From Mycobacterium sp. 1164966.3 (GTDB taxonomy: Bacteria > Actinomycetota > Actinomycetes > Mycobacteriales > Mycobacteriaceae): DNA of 43,071 nt. Positions 1 through 7,564 of this stretch are shown in pieces (positions within the stretch are counted from its first letter, which is position 1; each line of letters begins with the position of its first letter). Location: the NCBI RefSeq assembly GCF_001665395.1, contig NZ_LZSG01000025.1:1-43071 (forward strand), read 5' to 3'. A program made the position numbers and the translations under genes. The notes beneath the pieces are model-generated. The model saw nothing but the letters and a program-made list of their open reading frames with translations, made no database searches and was not told the origin of the DNA.

Positions 1-200
1 GCCATCACCCCAGGTGTCACCCATGACTCGACTCATCTGTCACCTATGTCGTGAACTCAGACACCCCCTCGGACACCCCCGCGTACACCAACCCAGACAC
101 CACGTCCGATCCCGGTTCGTGACCAAGCCAGATGACAAGCCCGGCGAGAAGCCCCCTCGCAACACTGGCCCGGACGTAGGCTTGATGGCTAGGAGTCCCC
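1..200. other. Left-edge intergenic stretch with short tandem motifs
   Basis: No convincing gene. Two imperfect 23-bp units that both begin TGTCACC lie back to back at 15-37 and 38-60. Two GACACCCCC units with a 12-bp period follow at 60-68 and 72-80. Such terminally repeated TGTCAC units resemble the ends of some actinobacterial insertion sequences, so this could be a decayed element end, but no transposase or matching second end is visible. The last bases carry the ribosome binding site (AGGAG, 191-195) of the next gene. Confidence 0.4.
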
Positions 201-896
201 ATGAACCCACCGAGCGGCTTTCTGCGGCGGACGTCGGAGCGCACCTTTCGCGACCGCCGCGAAGCGGGCCGCGTGCTGGCCGAGGAGCTGGCCTCGTACC
301 GGGGTAGGGACGGCTTGCTGGTTCTGGGCTTGGCTCGCGGCGGTGTTCCCGTCGGCTGGGAGGTCGCTTCCGCGTTGCGGGCCCCGCTGGATGTGTTCCT
401 GGTCCGCAAGCTCGGGGTACCGGGGTGGGCAGAACTGGCCATGGGCGCCCTGGCCAGCGGCGGCGGGGTCGTCATGAACGACAATGTGGTGTCCAGCCTG
501 CACGTCAGCGACGAGCAGGTGCGCGCGGTGATAGCCCGCGAGACGACGGAGCTGCAGCGACGCGAGCAGGCCTACCGGGATGGCCGGCCGCTCGCCGACC
601 CGCATGGCAAGACCGTGATCCTGGTCGACGACGGCATCGCCACCGGAGCCAGCATGCTGGCGGCGGTCCGCGCTTTGCGGGCCGCCAGCCCCGACTCCGC
701 CCCCGAATCGATAACTGTCGCGGTCCCGGTCGGGCCGCCCTCAGCTTGCCGCGAGCTCGCCCGCGAAGCAGACGACGTCGTGTGCGCCACGATGCCGCCG
801 GCGTTCGAGGCCGTCGGGCAGGTCTACCGTGACTTTCACCAGGTCACCGATGACGAGGTGCGCGAATTCCTGGCCACCCCAACGGGCGGTGGCTAA
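201..896 (+). CDS. Phosphoribosyltransferase domain protein (Rv2143-like)
   Basis: A 231-residue cytosolic protein of the type I phosphoribosyltransferase fold. The PRPP-binding loop is clear at residues 139-151 ([13 protein letters not shown]), and the ARGGVPV segment near residues 45-51 matches the pyrophosphate-binding loop. The family transfers to or from PRPP in nucleotide salvage, but the substrate cannot be read here, and many actinobacterial members of this subgroup have no assigned function. The ATG at 201 follows AGGAG by 5 nt. The gene converges on the next gene with only 8 bp between stop codons, and is the only plus-strand gene before 24 kb. The fold call is firm; the role is not. 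Confidence 0.85.
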   Translation: MNPPSGFLRRTSERTFRDRREAGRVLAEELASYRGRDGLLVLGLARGGVPVGWEVASALRAPLDVFLVRKLGVPGWAELAMGALASGGGVVMNDNVVSSLHVSDEQVRAVIARETTELQRREQAYRDGRPLADPHGKTVILVDDGIATGASMLAAVRALRAASPDSAPESITVAVPVGPPSACRELAREADDVVCATMPPAFEAVGQVYRDFHQVTDDEVREFLATPTGGG

Positions 897-904
897 GCGG
901 GCTA

Positions 905-1243
905 CTACTTGGATCCCTCGTCGCGGCTGATTGCCGACTGCTGGGTCGCATCGCCATCCGCTTCCTCATGCGATTCGCCGGCAGCGGTCTCTTCGTCGGC
1001 GTCGGTGAGCTCCTCCGGATAGTCGACGTAGTCGTCCCCTTCGCCGGCTCGCTCTCCGTCGTCTTCGCCGTCATCACCTGCGGCGCGCGCCCGGCGCTCA
1101 CGCAGCGCGTCGATGATCAACAGCACCACCCCGATAACACTGGCAACGATGCATACCCAGGCCACCAGCTCATTGCTTGTGACGACCGCGAACACCAGCG
1201 CGACGAGCCCAACCAGGGCCAGTACCAGCGCAATGATCAACAT
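905..1243 (-). CDS. Small membrane protein with acidic tail (Rv2144c-like)
   Basis: A 112-residue protein. Two hydrophobic segments (about residues 2-20 and 26-44) are separated by a short SNELVAW turn, so it is probably a two-pass membrane hairpin. A basic patch (RERRARA) follows, then a strongly acidic Glu/Asp-rich cytoplasmic tail from about residue 56 to the end. No catalytic motif is visible. It is the last gene of the dcw cluster, 140 bp downstream of wag31, as in M. tuberculosis. Position suggests an envelope or growth role, but that is inference only. A small hairpin lies just upstream of its start. Confidence 0.85.
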   Translation of the reverse strand: MLIIALVLALVGLVALVFAVVTSNELVAWVCIVASVIGVVLLIIDALRERRARAAGDDGEDDGERAGEGDDYVDYPEELTDADEETAAGESHEEADGDATQQSAISRDEGSK

Positions 1244-1270
1244 CGATTACCCTCCGGCCGACGAGCGGGA

Positions 1271-1289
1271 CTGTCCTCGTTCAGGACAG
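1271..1289. other. Small hairpin between wag31 and the Rv2144c-like gene
   Basis: CTGTCCT and AGGACAG form a perfect 7-bp stem around a 5-nt loop. In the direction of transcription it lies about 95 nt past the wag31 stop and 28 nt before the next start. No T-run follows on the minus strand, so it is weak as an intrinsic terminator. It could attenuate transcription or stabilise an mRNA end. Confidence 0.35.
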
Positions 1290-1383
1290 CTCTGATGTGC
1301 CAACCGTGCAGTCCGGCACATGTGGGGTCCAGTGGCGATCGCAAGCGCGGCAGAGCCGGGCGGTGCGGGTCGCCACCATCTGC

Positions 1384-2196
1384 CTAGTTGTTCCCCCGGC
1401 TGAACTGGTCGAACCCGCCGCCGTCCGCGGTGGAATCGACCGGAGCCGCCGATCCGCGCTGACCGAGTTCCTCGAGCTGAGATTCCAGGTAGGTCTTGAG
1501 CCGGGTGCGGTACTCGCGTTCGAACGTCCGCAGCTGCTCGAGACGGCCTTCCAGCACCGTGCGCTGCTGGTTGATGGTTCCCATGATCTCGGAATGCTTG
1601 CGTTCGGCATCGGCCTGCAGGGCGTCGGCTTTCTCCTGGGCTTGACGCAACTGACTCTCGGACCGCGTCTGGGCGTCGGCGAGCATCGCCTCGGCGCGTT
1701 GCCGGGCCTCGGCAACCGTGGTGTCCGCGGTGTGGCGGGCTTCGCTGAGAATCTGGTCGGCATTCGCGCGCGCATCGGCCAGCATCTTTTCCGACTCGGC
1801 CTTGGCGGTGCCGGTGAGCCGGTCGGCGGTGTCTTGCGCCAGAGCCAGCACCCGAGCGGCCTTCATCGCCTGTTCCTCGTTGGTCCCGGCCGCGGCCGCA
1901 ACCGGAGCGGCCACCGGTGCCGGGGTCGGTTCAGGCTCGGGTTCGGGTTCGGGGATCGGTATTGCCTGGGTCGGCTGCGCGGAAAGAGAAGCCGCACCAG
2001 CGCCCGCCCCCCCGGCGAGCTCTTGATCCAGCTCCGCGATTCGCTGACGCAGATCTGCATTTTCTTCGATAAGCCGCGTCAGCTCGTTCTCCACCAAGTC
2101 GAGGAAGGCGTCGACCTCGTCTTCGTTGTAACCGCGCTTGCCGATTGGAGGCTTGCTAAACGCCACATTGTGGACGTCAGCTGGTGTAAGCGGCAT
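1384..2196 (-). CDS. wag31: Wag31/DivIVA polar growth scaffold
   Basis: A 270-residue coiled-coil scaffold that binds negatively curved membrane at cell poles and directs polar peptidoglycan and mycolate-layer synthesis; essential in mycobacteria. The N-terminal DivIVA membrane-binding domain is plain ([31 protein letters not shown], then a coiled coil to about residue 60). A Pro/Glu linker with an EPEPEPEP run follows, then a long Ala/Glu/Arg-rich coiled coil (about 105-240) and a short tail. The ATG at 2196 is chosen over an in-frame ATG 23 codons upstream because family members start MPLTPADV and a GAGGGGA ribosome binding site sits 6 nt before it. In M. tuberculosis PknA phosphorylates Wag31. 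It has its own candidate promoter in the 238-bp leader. Confidence 0.97.
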   Translation of the reverse strand: MPLTPADVHNVAFSKPPIGKRGYNEDEVDAFLDLVENELTRLIEENADLRQRIAELDQELAGGAGAGAASLSAQPTQAIPIPEPEPEPEPTPAPVAAPVAAAAGTNEEQAMKAARVLALAQDTADRLTGTAKAESEKMLADARANADQILSEARHTADTTVAEARQRAEAMLADAQTRSESQLRQAQEKADALQADAERKHSEIMGTINQQRTVLEGRLEQLRTFEREYRTRLKTYLESQLEELGQRGSAAPVDSTADGGGFDQFSRGNN

Positions 2197-2234
2197 TGTT
2201 CGTTCCCCTCGAGTTCCTGTCAAACGCTCTGGAA

Positions 2235-2265
2235 AGTGTAGAACGGTCTGGCAGCCATCGTGCAA
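2235..2265 (-). promoter_or_regulatory. Candidate wag31 promoter
   Basis: On the minus strand TTGCAC (2265-2260) and TACACT (2240-2235) are spaced 19 bp. TACACT fits the mycobacterial -10 consensus TANNNT. The predicted start would leave a leader of about 27 nt that includes the GAGGGGA ribosome binding site. The spacing is long for a SigA promoter, so this is tentative. Confidence 0.45.
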
Positions 2266-2327
2266 CTGCCGCCCATCCTGTCACACCAGACCCGCCGGTT
2301 GCTGATTGGACCAATAAATAAGGACGA

Positions 2328-2365
2328 ATTTCAAACTCTAAATTCCGTGTTCTTAGATTTGAAAT
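2328..2365. repeat. AT-rich inverted repeat upstream of wag31
   Basis: ATTTCAAACTCTAA (2328-2341) and TTAGATTTGAAAT (2353-2365) are inverted copies apart from one bulged base, separated by 11 bp. It lies about 90-130 bp upstream of the candidate wag31 start site. It could be an operator for a dimeric regulator, or a hairpin ending the upstream transcript; no T-tract follows, which favours the first. Confidence 0.55.
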
Positions 2366-2434
2366 CGCGCGCCCTGAACTGTCGCCGAACCGTGCCCGAA
2401 ACGACTCTCCGCGACACCGCCGCGAAAGCCCAAC

Positions 2435-2719
2435 TCACGTCCGGCCCAGCGCCACCTGCCAGCCGATGAAGACGACGAGCAGCAGCACCATGATGGACAA
2501 GTCGAAGCGGACCGCGCCGATGGTCAGTTGCGGGATCAGCCTGCGCAGCAGTTTCACCGGCGGATCGGTGATCGACATGATGATCTCCAGGATCACCACA
2601 GTGATACCGGTGGGGTGCCAGTCGCGGCTGAATGAGCGGATGAACTCGATGACAATCCGGAAGATGAGCAGCACCCAGAAAAAGAACAGCGCAAACCCAA
2701 GGATCTTAACGAACAGCAC
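2435..2719 (-). CDS. YggT family membrane protein
   Basis: A 94-residue integral membrane protein of the YggT family (Rv2146c position). Hydrophobic segments lie at about residues 5-25 and 68-90, with the conserved central stretch SITDPPVKLLRRLIPQLTIG between them. Family members near sepF/divIVA in Gram-positive bacteria are linked to division-site or osmotic functions, but no biochemical role is firm. Translation starts at GTG (2717-2719), where homologues begin. It follows sepF after 149 bp and precedes wag31, a gene order conserved in actinobacteria. Confidence 0.88.
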   Translation of the reverse strand: MLFVKILGFALFFFWVLLIFRIVIEFIRSFSRDWHPTGITVVILEIIMSITDPPVKLLRRLIPQLTIGAVRFDLSIMVLLLVVFIGWQVALGRT

Positions 2720-2868
2720 CGATGACCCGACCTTAACGATGAGATGTCAATAGCCGCCCTCGCGACGATTTTCAGCGTACCGACTCAGGAGGTCGACACA
2801 CATCTGAGCCGTCGGGCAAGCAGAGCGCCTCGCCGGGGTGCCGGCCTGCAACGGGCCGGCGTCTGCGT

Positions 2869-3504
2869 CTATTGGTAAGCGTAGAAACCGGTTTCGGCAA
2901 TCCGGCGCCGCTCCTCGGGGGAGACGTCGACGTCGGCGGGTGAGAGCAAGAACACCTTGGTCGCCACCTTGTCGAATGAGCCACGCAACGCGAAGGCCAG
3001 GCCAGCTGCGAAGTCGACCAGCCGTTTGGCGTCGGCGTTGTCCATCGAAACCAGGTCCATGATGACCGGGGTACCGTCGCGGAACCGTTCACCGATGGTG
3101 CGGGCCTCGCTGTAGTCCTTGGGCCGCAGCGTGGTGATCTTTGACAGCGGGTGGCCTTCCTCGAACATCATCGCCATGCGTCGTGGGTCCATGGCCAGCG
3201 CGCCCCGCGTGGAGTTGCGCAGCCACGACCCCAAGCGGGGTCGGCTCATGTCGGCGCGGTCGAACTCGCGGGCGCGGAATGGAGGTTCCTCGCCGTAGCC
3301 GCCCCGATAGCTGCTGGGCGGTGGGTAGTCAGTCGGCTCGCGGCGCGGGTCCTCGTAGTCGCGCCCTTCGTAACGGCCGTAGTCGTCGTCGAATCGCGGC
3401 CGGGAATATCCGCGGGACGGGGCGCGGTCGTCGTAGTACTCGTCGTCGTAGTCGTCCATCGGCGCCATACCGAAGTAGGCCTTGACCTTATGCAGTGTGC
3501 TCAT
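2869..3504 (-). CDS. sepF: SepF cell division protein
   Basis: A 211-residue cytoplasmic FtsZ partner that anchors the Z ring to membrane; mycobacteria lack FtsA and SepF takes that task. The N-terminus ([15 protein letters not shown]) matches the amphipathic membrane-binding helix. A low-complexity linker rich in Asp, Tyr, Arg and Pro spans about 17-85. The globular SepF domain fills the C-terminal half (about 120-205), with [16 protein letters not shown] and PVIMDL...[16 protein letters not shown]. The ATG at 3504 is preceded at 7 nt by AGAAGGGG. It sits between yggS and yggT and has a candidate promoter of its own. Confidence 0.96.
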   Translation of the reverse strand: MSTLHKVKAYFGMAPMDDYDDEYYDDRAPSRGYSRPRFDDDYGRYEGRDYEDPRREPTDYPPPSSYRGGYGEEPPFRAREFDRADMSRPRLGSWLRNSTRGALAMDPRRMAMMFEEGHPLSKITTLRPKDYSEARTIGERFRDGTPVIMDLVSMDNADAKRLVDFAAGLAFALRGSFDKVATKVFLLSPADVDVSPEERRRIAETGFYAYQ

Positions 3505-3529
3505 TGCGTGACCCCTTCTAGCCCCTGGG

Positions 3530-3558
3530 AGTATTGGTGTCTGTGATGAAGGTGTGAC
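3530..3558 (-). promoter_or_regulatory. Candidate sepF promoter
   Basis: On the minus strand GTCACA (3558-3553) and AATACT (3535-3530) are separated by exactly 17 bp, each matching four of six SigA consensus bases. The leader would be about 19 nt, ending in AGAAGGGG and the sepF ATG. TAGTCAC occurs twice at a 9-bp interval over and just upstream of the -35. Confidence 0.4.
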
Positions 3559-3570
3559 TACAGTGACTAA

Positions 3571-4377
3571 TTACGGTGACCGTAACCGCCTCGGGCCCAA
3601 TAGCGCGGTACCGACACGCACACATGTCGAACCATGTTTGACGGCGATTTCCAGATCGTCGGACATCCCCGCGGACAGCCCGACGGCGGTCGGGTGGGCT
3701 TCCAGCACCCGCTGATGCTCGGATTGGAGCCGGTCAAACGCTTGTTCGGGGTCCCAGTCCAGCGGCGGTATCCCCATCAGCCCGATCAGTTCCAGACCGC
3801 GCGACTCCTGCACCTGTGCGCAGACCTGGTCGAGCGCCCCGGGAGCGGTGACGTCCACGCCGCCGCGGGACACGTCGCCGTCGAGGCTGGCCTGAACGTA
3901 GACCCGCAGCGGGTGCTCGCGACGGCCATCGGACATCGCCGTAACGACCGCGCGGTCCAGCGCGGTGATCAACTGTCGGCTGTCCACCGAATGCGCCGTG
4001 TGCGCCCAGCCGGCCAATGACCGCGCCTTGTTCCGCTGAATCCGGCCTACCATGTGCCAGTTAATATTTCGCATATCTCGCGTATCGATGCGCGCAGATG
4101 CCGTGCAAAGCCGGGTAAGTTCGGCAATCTTCGCCCTGGCTTCCTGCTCGCGCGATTCACCAACGGCCCGGCAACCCAATCTGGACAAAATTGCGACATC
4201 GGTTGCCGGAAAGAATTTGGTAACGGGTAGAAGTTCAATTTCGCCGACATTGCGGCCCGCCGCTTCCGCCGCCGCCGCGAGCCTGGATCGCACAGCCGCC
4301 AGCGCATGCGTCAATTCCGATTCGCGGTCGCCATTATCGTCACGGGACGCCGCCAGCTCCGCCGCCATTACGGTCAT
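3571..4377 (-). CDS. YggS/PLPBP pyridoxal-phosphate homeostasis protein
   Basis: A 268-residue protein of the alanine-racemase-like TIM-barrel family that binds pyridoxal 5'-phosphate and buffers B6 vitamers. The PLP lysine lies in LLPVTKFFPATD (about residue 54). Further family motifs are VGESREQEA, WHMVGRIQRNKA, GLMGIPP and GLSAGMSDDLEIAVKHGSTCVRVGTALLG. The start chosen, ATG at 4377, overlaps the pgeF stop as ATGA; an ATG three codons in (4368) matches the remembered M. tuberculosis start (MAADL) and is equally possible. Bases about 4050-4345 are noticeably poorer in G+C than the rest, and the segment TRLCTASARIDTRDMRNI is unlike the M. tuberculosis protein. The family call is firm. Confidence 0.92.
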   Translation of the reverse strand: MTVMAAELAASRDDNGDRESELTHALAAVRSRLAAAAEAAGRNVGEIELLPVTKFFPATDVAILSRLGCRAVGESREQEARAKIAELTRLCTASARIDTRDMRNINWHMVGRIQRNKARSLAGWAHTAHSVDSRQLITALDRAVVTAMSDGRREHPLRVYVQASLDGDVSRGGVDVTAPGALDQVCAQVQESRGLELIGLMGIPPLDWDPEQAFDRLQSEHQRVLEAHPTAVGLSAGMSDDLEIAVKHGSTCVRVGTALLGPRRLRSP

Positions 4378-5081
4378 TCCATCCAGACGAGCGACGCCAG
4401 CCGCCCCGTCGGCGCGTCCCGGCGATGGCTGAACAAAGTCGGGTCGGCGACCGTGCAGCGCGGATCGATATCGATCGACGCCACACCCAAATCGCCCAAC
4501 TGGCAAGCGATTCCGGCCCGCAGGTCCAGCCCGGGGGTCCCCGCAGCGGTTGTGGTGCGGCTGCCCGGCAACGCGGCCTCAACCTCGTCGGCCATTGCCG
4601 CGGGCACTTCGTAGTTGCGGCCGCTGACCGCCGGCCCGAGCAGCGCCGAAATGTCCTCGGTCCGTGCGCCCTGGCTCAGCATCGCCTCCACCGCACGCGC
4701 GACGACGCCCCGCTGCGCGCCGACCCGGCCGGCATGGACGGCCGCCGCCACGCCGGCACGCGCGTCGGCCAGCAACACCGGCACACAGTCGGCCGTCACC
4801 ACCGCCAGCGCGAGTCGCGCCGTGGTGGTCACCAATGCGTCGGTGCCGTCAACCGCAGCATCCCGTGGCCCGTCGACCACTGCTACCCGGTCACCGTGTA
4901 CCTGGTTCATCCACACCACCCGGTGGGCAGCCAAACCGATGGCGGCGGCCAGCCGGCCCCGGTTGGCCGCAACTGCCGCCGGGTCGTCACCGACATGGTC
5001 ACCGAGGTTGAAGGTATCGAAGGGCGGCTTCGACACGCCGCCCGCCCGGGTGGTGGTCACCCGCCGGATGCGAACGCTCAC
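4374..5081 (-). CDS. pgeF: PgeF/YfiH peptidoglycan editing factor (multicopper-type laccase fold)
   Basis: A 235-residue cytosolic protein of the YfiH/DUF152 family (Rv2149c position). The family metal ligands are all present: His62 in NQVHGD, Cys99 in TADCVP and His116 in AVHAGRVG. The E. coli homologue removes wrongly incorporated L-Ser from UDP-MurNAc, keeping peptidoglycan precursors correct, which fits its place just after ftsZ and among mur genes. Related proteins have been described as purine nucleoside phosphorylases, so the physiological reaction here is not certain. ATG start at 5081, 56 bp after the ftsZ stop. Its 3' end overlaps yggS by 4 bp. Confidence 0.93.
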   Translation of the reverse strand: MSVRIRRVTTTRAGGVSKPPFDTFNLGDHVGDDPAAVAANRGRLAAAIGLAAHRVVWMNQVHGDRVAVVDGPRDAAVDGTDALVTTTARLALAVVTADCVPVLLADARAGVAAAVHAGRVGAQRGVVARAVEAMLSQGARTEDISALLGPAVSGRNYEVPAAMADEVEAALPGSRTTTAAGTPGLDLRAGIACQLGDLGVASIDIDPRCTVADPTLFSHRRDAPTGRLASLVWME

Positions 5082-5137
5082 ATGCCCAGTATCCGGATTC
5101 GGCGCGCATCAATGGCCCCCACAGACCTCAGTGAGCC

Positions 5138-6286
5138 TCAGCGACGCATGAACGGAGGCACGTCGACGTCGTCGTCGTCGCCGCCGATGCTCAGCGTCGC
5201 GCCATTGGTGTGCACCGGCACGCTGACCGCGTCCACCGGCTCGAACAGCGTCGAGGTGAGCTTGCCGGCCTTGGCCGTCTCGATCCGGTGCGCCCCGCCC
5301 TTCTCCCCGGCGCTGCCACCGACCACGGGTTTGCGGCCGGGGCCGGCGTCGAAGCCGGCCGCGATGACGGTGACGCGCACCTCGTCGCCGAGCGAGTCGT
5401 CGATGACAGTGCCGAAGATGATGTTGGCGTCTTGGTGAGCGGCGTCTTGCACCAGCGAGGCCGCCTCGTTGATCTCGAACAGGCCCAGGTCGCTGCCACC
5501 GGCAATGGACATCAGCACGCCCTGGGCACCCTCCATCGACGCTTCCAGCAGCGGCGAATTGATCGCGATCTCAGCCGCTTTGAGCGAGCGGCCTTCACCG
5601 CGGGCCGAGCCGATACCCATCAGCGCGGTGCCCGCCCCCGACATGATGCCCTTGACGTCGGCGAAGTCGACGTTGATCAGCCCGGGCGTGGTGATCAGGT
5701 CGGTGATGCCCTGCACACCGTTGAGCAGCACCTCGTCGGCGCTGCGGAAGGCATCCATCAGCGACACCGCCGCGTCGCCCATCTGCAGCAGCCGGTCATT
5801 GGGGATCACGATCAGGGTGTCACAGCTTTCCCGCAGCGCGTTGATCCCGTTTTCGGCCTGGTTGCTGCGCCGCTTCCCCTCGAACGAGAACGGCCGGGTG
5901 ACGACGCCGACGGTCAGCGCGCCCAATTTGCGGGCGATGCTGGCGACGACGGGTGCCCCGCCGGTGCCGGTTCCGCCCCCTTCGCCGGCGGTGACGAACA
6001 CCATGTCGGCCCCACGCAGCAGTTCTTCGATCTCGTCCTTGGCGTCTTCGGCGGCCTTGCGCCCGACCTCGGGGTCTGCGCCGGCGCCCAGCCCGCGGGT
6101 GGAGTCGCGCCCGACGTCGAGCTTGACGTCGGCATCGCTCATCAACAGCGCCTGCGCGTCGGTGTTGATCGCGATGAACTCCACGCCCTTGAGGCCCTGT
6201 TCGATCATCCGGTTGACGGCGTTGACGCCACCTCCACCGATGCCCACGACCTTGATTACGGCCAAGTAGTTATGCGGGGGGGTCAT
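5138..6286 (-). CDS. ftsZ: FtsZ cell division GTPase
   Basis: A 382-residue tubulin homologue that polymerises into the Z ring at mid-cell. The Rossmann entry [15 protein letters not shown] is at about 13-27, the tubulin signature GGGTGTG at 103-109, and the T7 loop [22 protein letters not shown] follows. The acidic C-terminal tail [13 protein letters not shown] binds SepF and FtsW in mycobacteria. The start at 6286 gives the family sequence [10 protein letters not shown]; adjacent ATG codons (6289, 6304) are also in frame, and a strong GGGAGGAAAA lies just upstream, so 6289 cannot be excluded. It has a 336-bp leader, unlike the tightly packed genes upstream, which fits separate promoters (several are reported for M. 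tuberculosis ftsZ). Confidence 0.98.
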   Translation of the reverse strand: MTPPHNYLAVIKVVGIGGGGVNAVNRMIEQGLKGVEFIAINTDAQALLMSDADVKLDVGRDSTRGLGAGADPEVGRKAAEDAKDEIEELLRGADMVFVTAGEGGGTGTGGAPVVASIARKLGALTVGVVTRPFSFEGKRRSNQAENGINALRESCDTLIVIPNDRLLQMGDAAVSLMDAFRSADEVLLNGVQGITDLITTPGLINVDFADVKGIMSGAGTALMGIGSARGEGRSLKAAEIAINSPLLEASMEGAQGVLMSIAGGSDLGLFEINEAASLVQDAAHQDANIIFGTVIDDSLGDEVRVTVIAAGFDAGPGRKPVVGGSAGEKGGAHRIETAKAGKLTSTLFEPVDAVSVPVHTNGATLSIGGDDDDVDVPPFMRR

Positions 6287-6622
6287 CATGTGTTTTCCTC
6301 CCATGGTGGGCCTGTCCTTCCCCGTCTCTGCCGGGGCTGCTCCCGTTCGGTGTTCTCTCTGCTGTCTACGGTGTGTCCGCTTGGCAAACCCTCAACCTCA
6401 ACCATAGAGTTAGAGTTATGTCAAGTAGTTCCGCGTAACCAGAACCGTATTGGCAGGACGCGGGCTAACCCTGCAGGCGCGCCGACACGCGGCGGGCGAA
6501 TTTTTAGTGATTGGCGTGACGGGTTTCGGCTCCGGCGCCTCAGGGTGACGCTGCAGCTGGCCCCATTCGCGCTTCGATCTCGACGGATGGGTCGGTGACG
6601 TCCGCGCGACGACCGAACCTGA
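6287..6622. promoter_or_regulatory. ftsQ-ftsZ intergenic control region
   Basis: A 336-bp gap without a gene. On the minus strand TTGACA (6424-6419) is directly followed by TAACTC twice in tandem, TATGG, then TTGAGG twice in tandem and GGTTTG, down to about 6385. No well-spaced -10 for that TTGACA is evident. The ftsZ ribosome binding site GGGAGGAAAA lies close to the start codon. In M. tuberculosis multiple ftsZ promoters have been mapped in this interval and inside ftsQ; those cannot be placed here by eye. Confidence 0.55.
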
Positions 6623-7564
6623 CTACTTGACGGTCGGTAGGTCTGGGCTGGACACGTCGTAGGTGCGCCCGGGCTGCGTCAACAGCGCTGCCAGCTTGAC
6701 GGCCTTCTCTTCGGCGCGATCGGTGCTCCCCCAGATCACCACCCGCCCGTCGGACAGGGTGAGCGTGATCGATGACACCGACGGCGCCGCGATGCGGCCC
6801 ACCTGTCCCGCGACCTCTGGATGCAGCGTGGTCAACACTTGCAGCGCCGCCTTGGTCGCCGGATCGCTCGGCCCGGGATTGTCGACCTCTAGATAGGGCA
6901 GCGCCGCCGGCGGTGGAGCGGTCGCAAAGTCGACGCCGTCGCGGTCGAACAGGTGCGGACCGTCCGGAAAATCCTTCACCGCCACCGGAACTCGCTCGAC
7001 AATGGTGATTCGCAGTGCAGACGGGTACTGACGCTGCACCCGCGCGCTGGCCACCCGCCGGATCGCGGCCACCCGGTCGGCGACCTGGCTGGTGTTGATC
7101 TGCAGCAGCGGCGTCCCGAGGCGCACCTGTGCAGCGTCGAGAACCTCCTCGCGCGCGACCGCCCCGGTCCCGGTGACGATGATGGAGCGTGCCGACATCG
7201 CCGGCGTGAAGTACAGGATCAGCGCCAGCCCGACGCCGGCAATGACCAGCAGCACCGTCCAGAGCAACATCTTGAGGCCCCGAACAACGCCTCGCTGAAC
7301 GGGTTTCGGCTCGTTGACCAGGTGCACGCGGGCCTGGCGCTTGGCTTCCCGGCGGGCGTGCTCGATCGCGGTGGCGCGAGCCTGCGCGGCGCGGCGCTCG
7401 GCTCGCTCCCGTCGCGCCCGCCGCCGTGGCCCCTCGACCTCGGCTTCGGTTTCGGCCGTTTCGTCCTGCGCCTGGCCGTCATCGGCGGGGACCGGCTCGG
7501 TGGCGGCGGTGTCGCCGGTGGAGTCGCCCCCGACCGGTTCGATCTGGTCGGCGGGCTCGCTCAT
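6623..7564 (-). CDS. ftsQ: FtsQ division protein
   Basis: A 313-residue bitopic membrane protein that links the septal synthase FtsW/PbpB with the FtsL/FtsB-type subunits. There is a long hydrophilic cytoplasmic N-terminus (1-95, Asp/Glu-rich and then Arg/Ala-rich) and one transmembrane helix at about 98-119. The POTRA domain starts at [20 protein letters not shown], and the FtsQ domain [21 protein letters not shown]...LFDRDGVDF follows. The ATG at 7564 overlaps the murC stop (ATGA). The same frame is open far upstream inside murC, but homologues start here. Confidence 0.95.
   Translation of the reverse strand: MSEPADQIEPVGGDSTGDTAATEPVPADDGQAQDETAETEAEVEGPRRRARRERAERRAAQARATAIEHARREAKRQARVHLVNEPKPVQRGVVRGLKMLLWTVLLVIAGVGLALILYFTPAMSARSIIVTGTGAVAREEVLDAAQVRLGTPLLQINTSQVADRVAAIRRVASARVQRQYPSALRITIVERVPVAVKDFPDGPHLFDRDGVDFATAPPPAALPYLEVDNPGPSDPATKAALQVLTTLHPEVAGQVGRIAAPSVSSITLTLSDGRVVIWGSTDRAEEKAVKLAALLTQPGRTYDVSSPDLPTVK

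Larger units (their letters stand above)
2197..2434. other. wag31-yggT intergenic region, AT-rich core
   Basis: No gene is seen. About 2300-2365 is strikingly AT-rich for this genome. It contains the runs CCAATAAATAAGG and AATTTCAAACTCTAAATT, and the inverted repeat listed separately. The region separates yggT from wag31, which otherwise lie in one strand-consistent series, and probably gives wag31 independent expression. Confidence 0.6.

Noticed and set aside
44..484. Minus-strand frame across the left edge
   Set aside because: Lies antisense to the phosphoribosyltransferase and has low-complexity composition.
1271..1289. Hairpin as a true terminator of wag31
   Set aside because: Stem is only 7 bp and no T-run follows; kept only as a small hairpin.
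5210..6598. Long plus-strand open frame of 462 codons opposite ftsZ
   Set aside because: Composition is His/Asp/Arg-rich as expected for the antisense of a high-GC gene, and the minus strand encodes unmistakable FtsZ.
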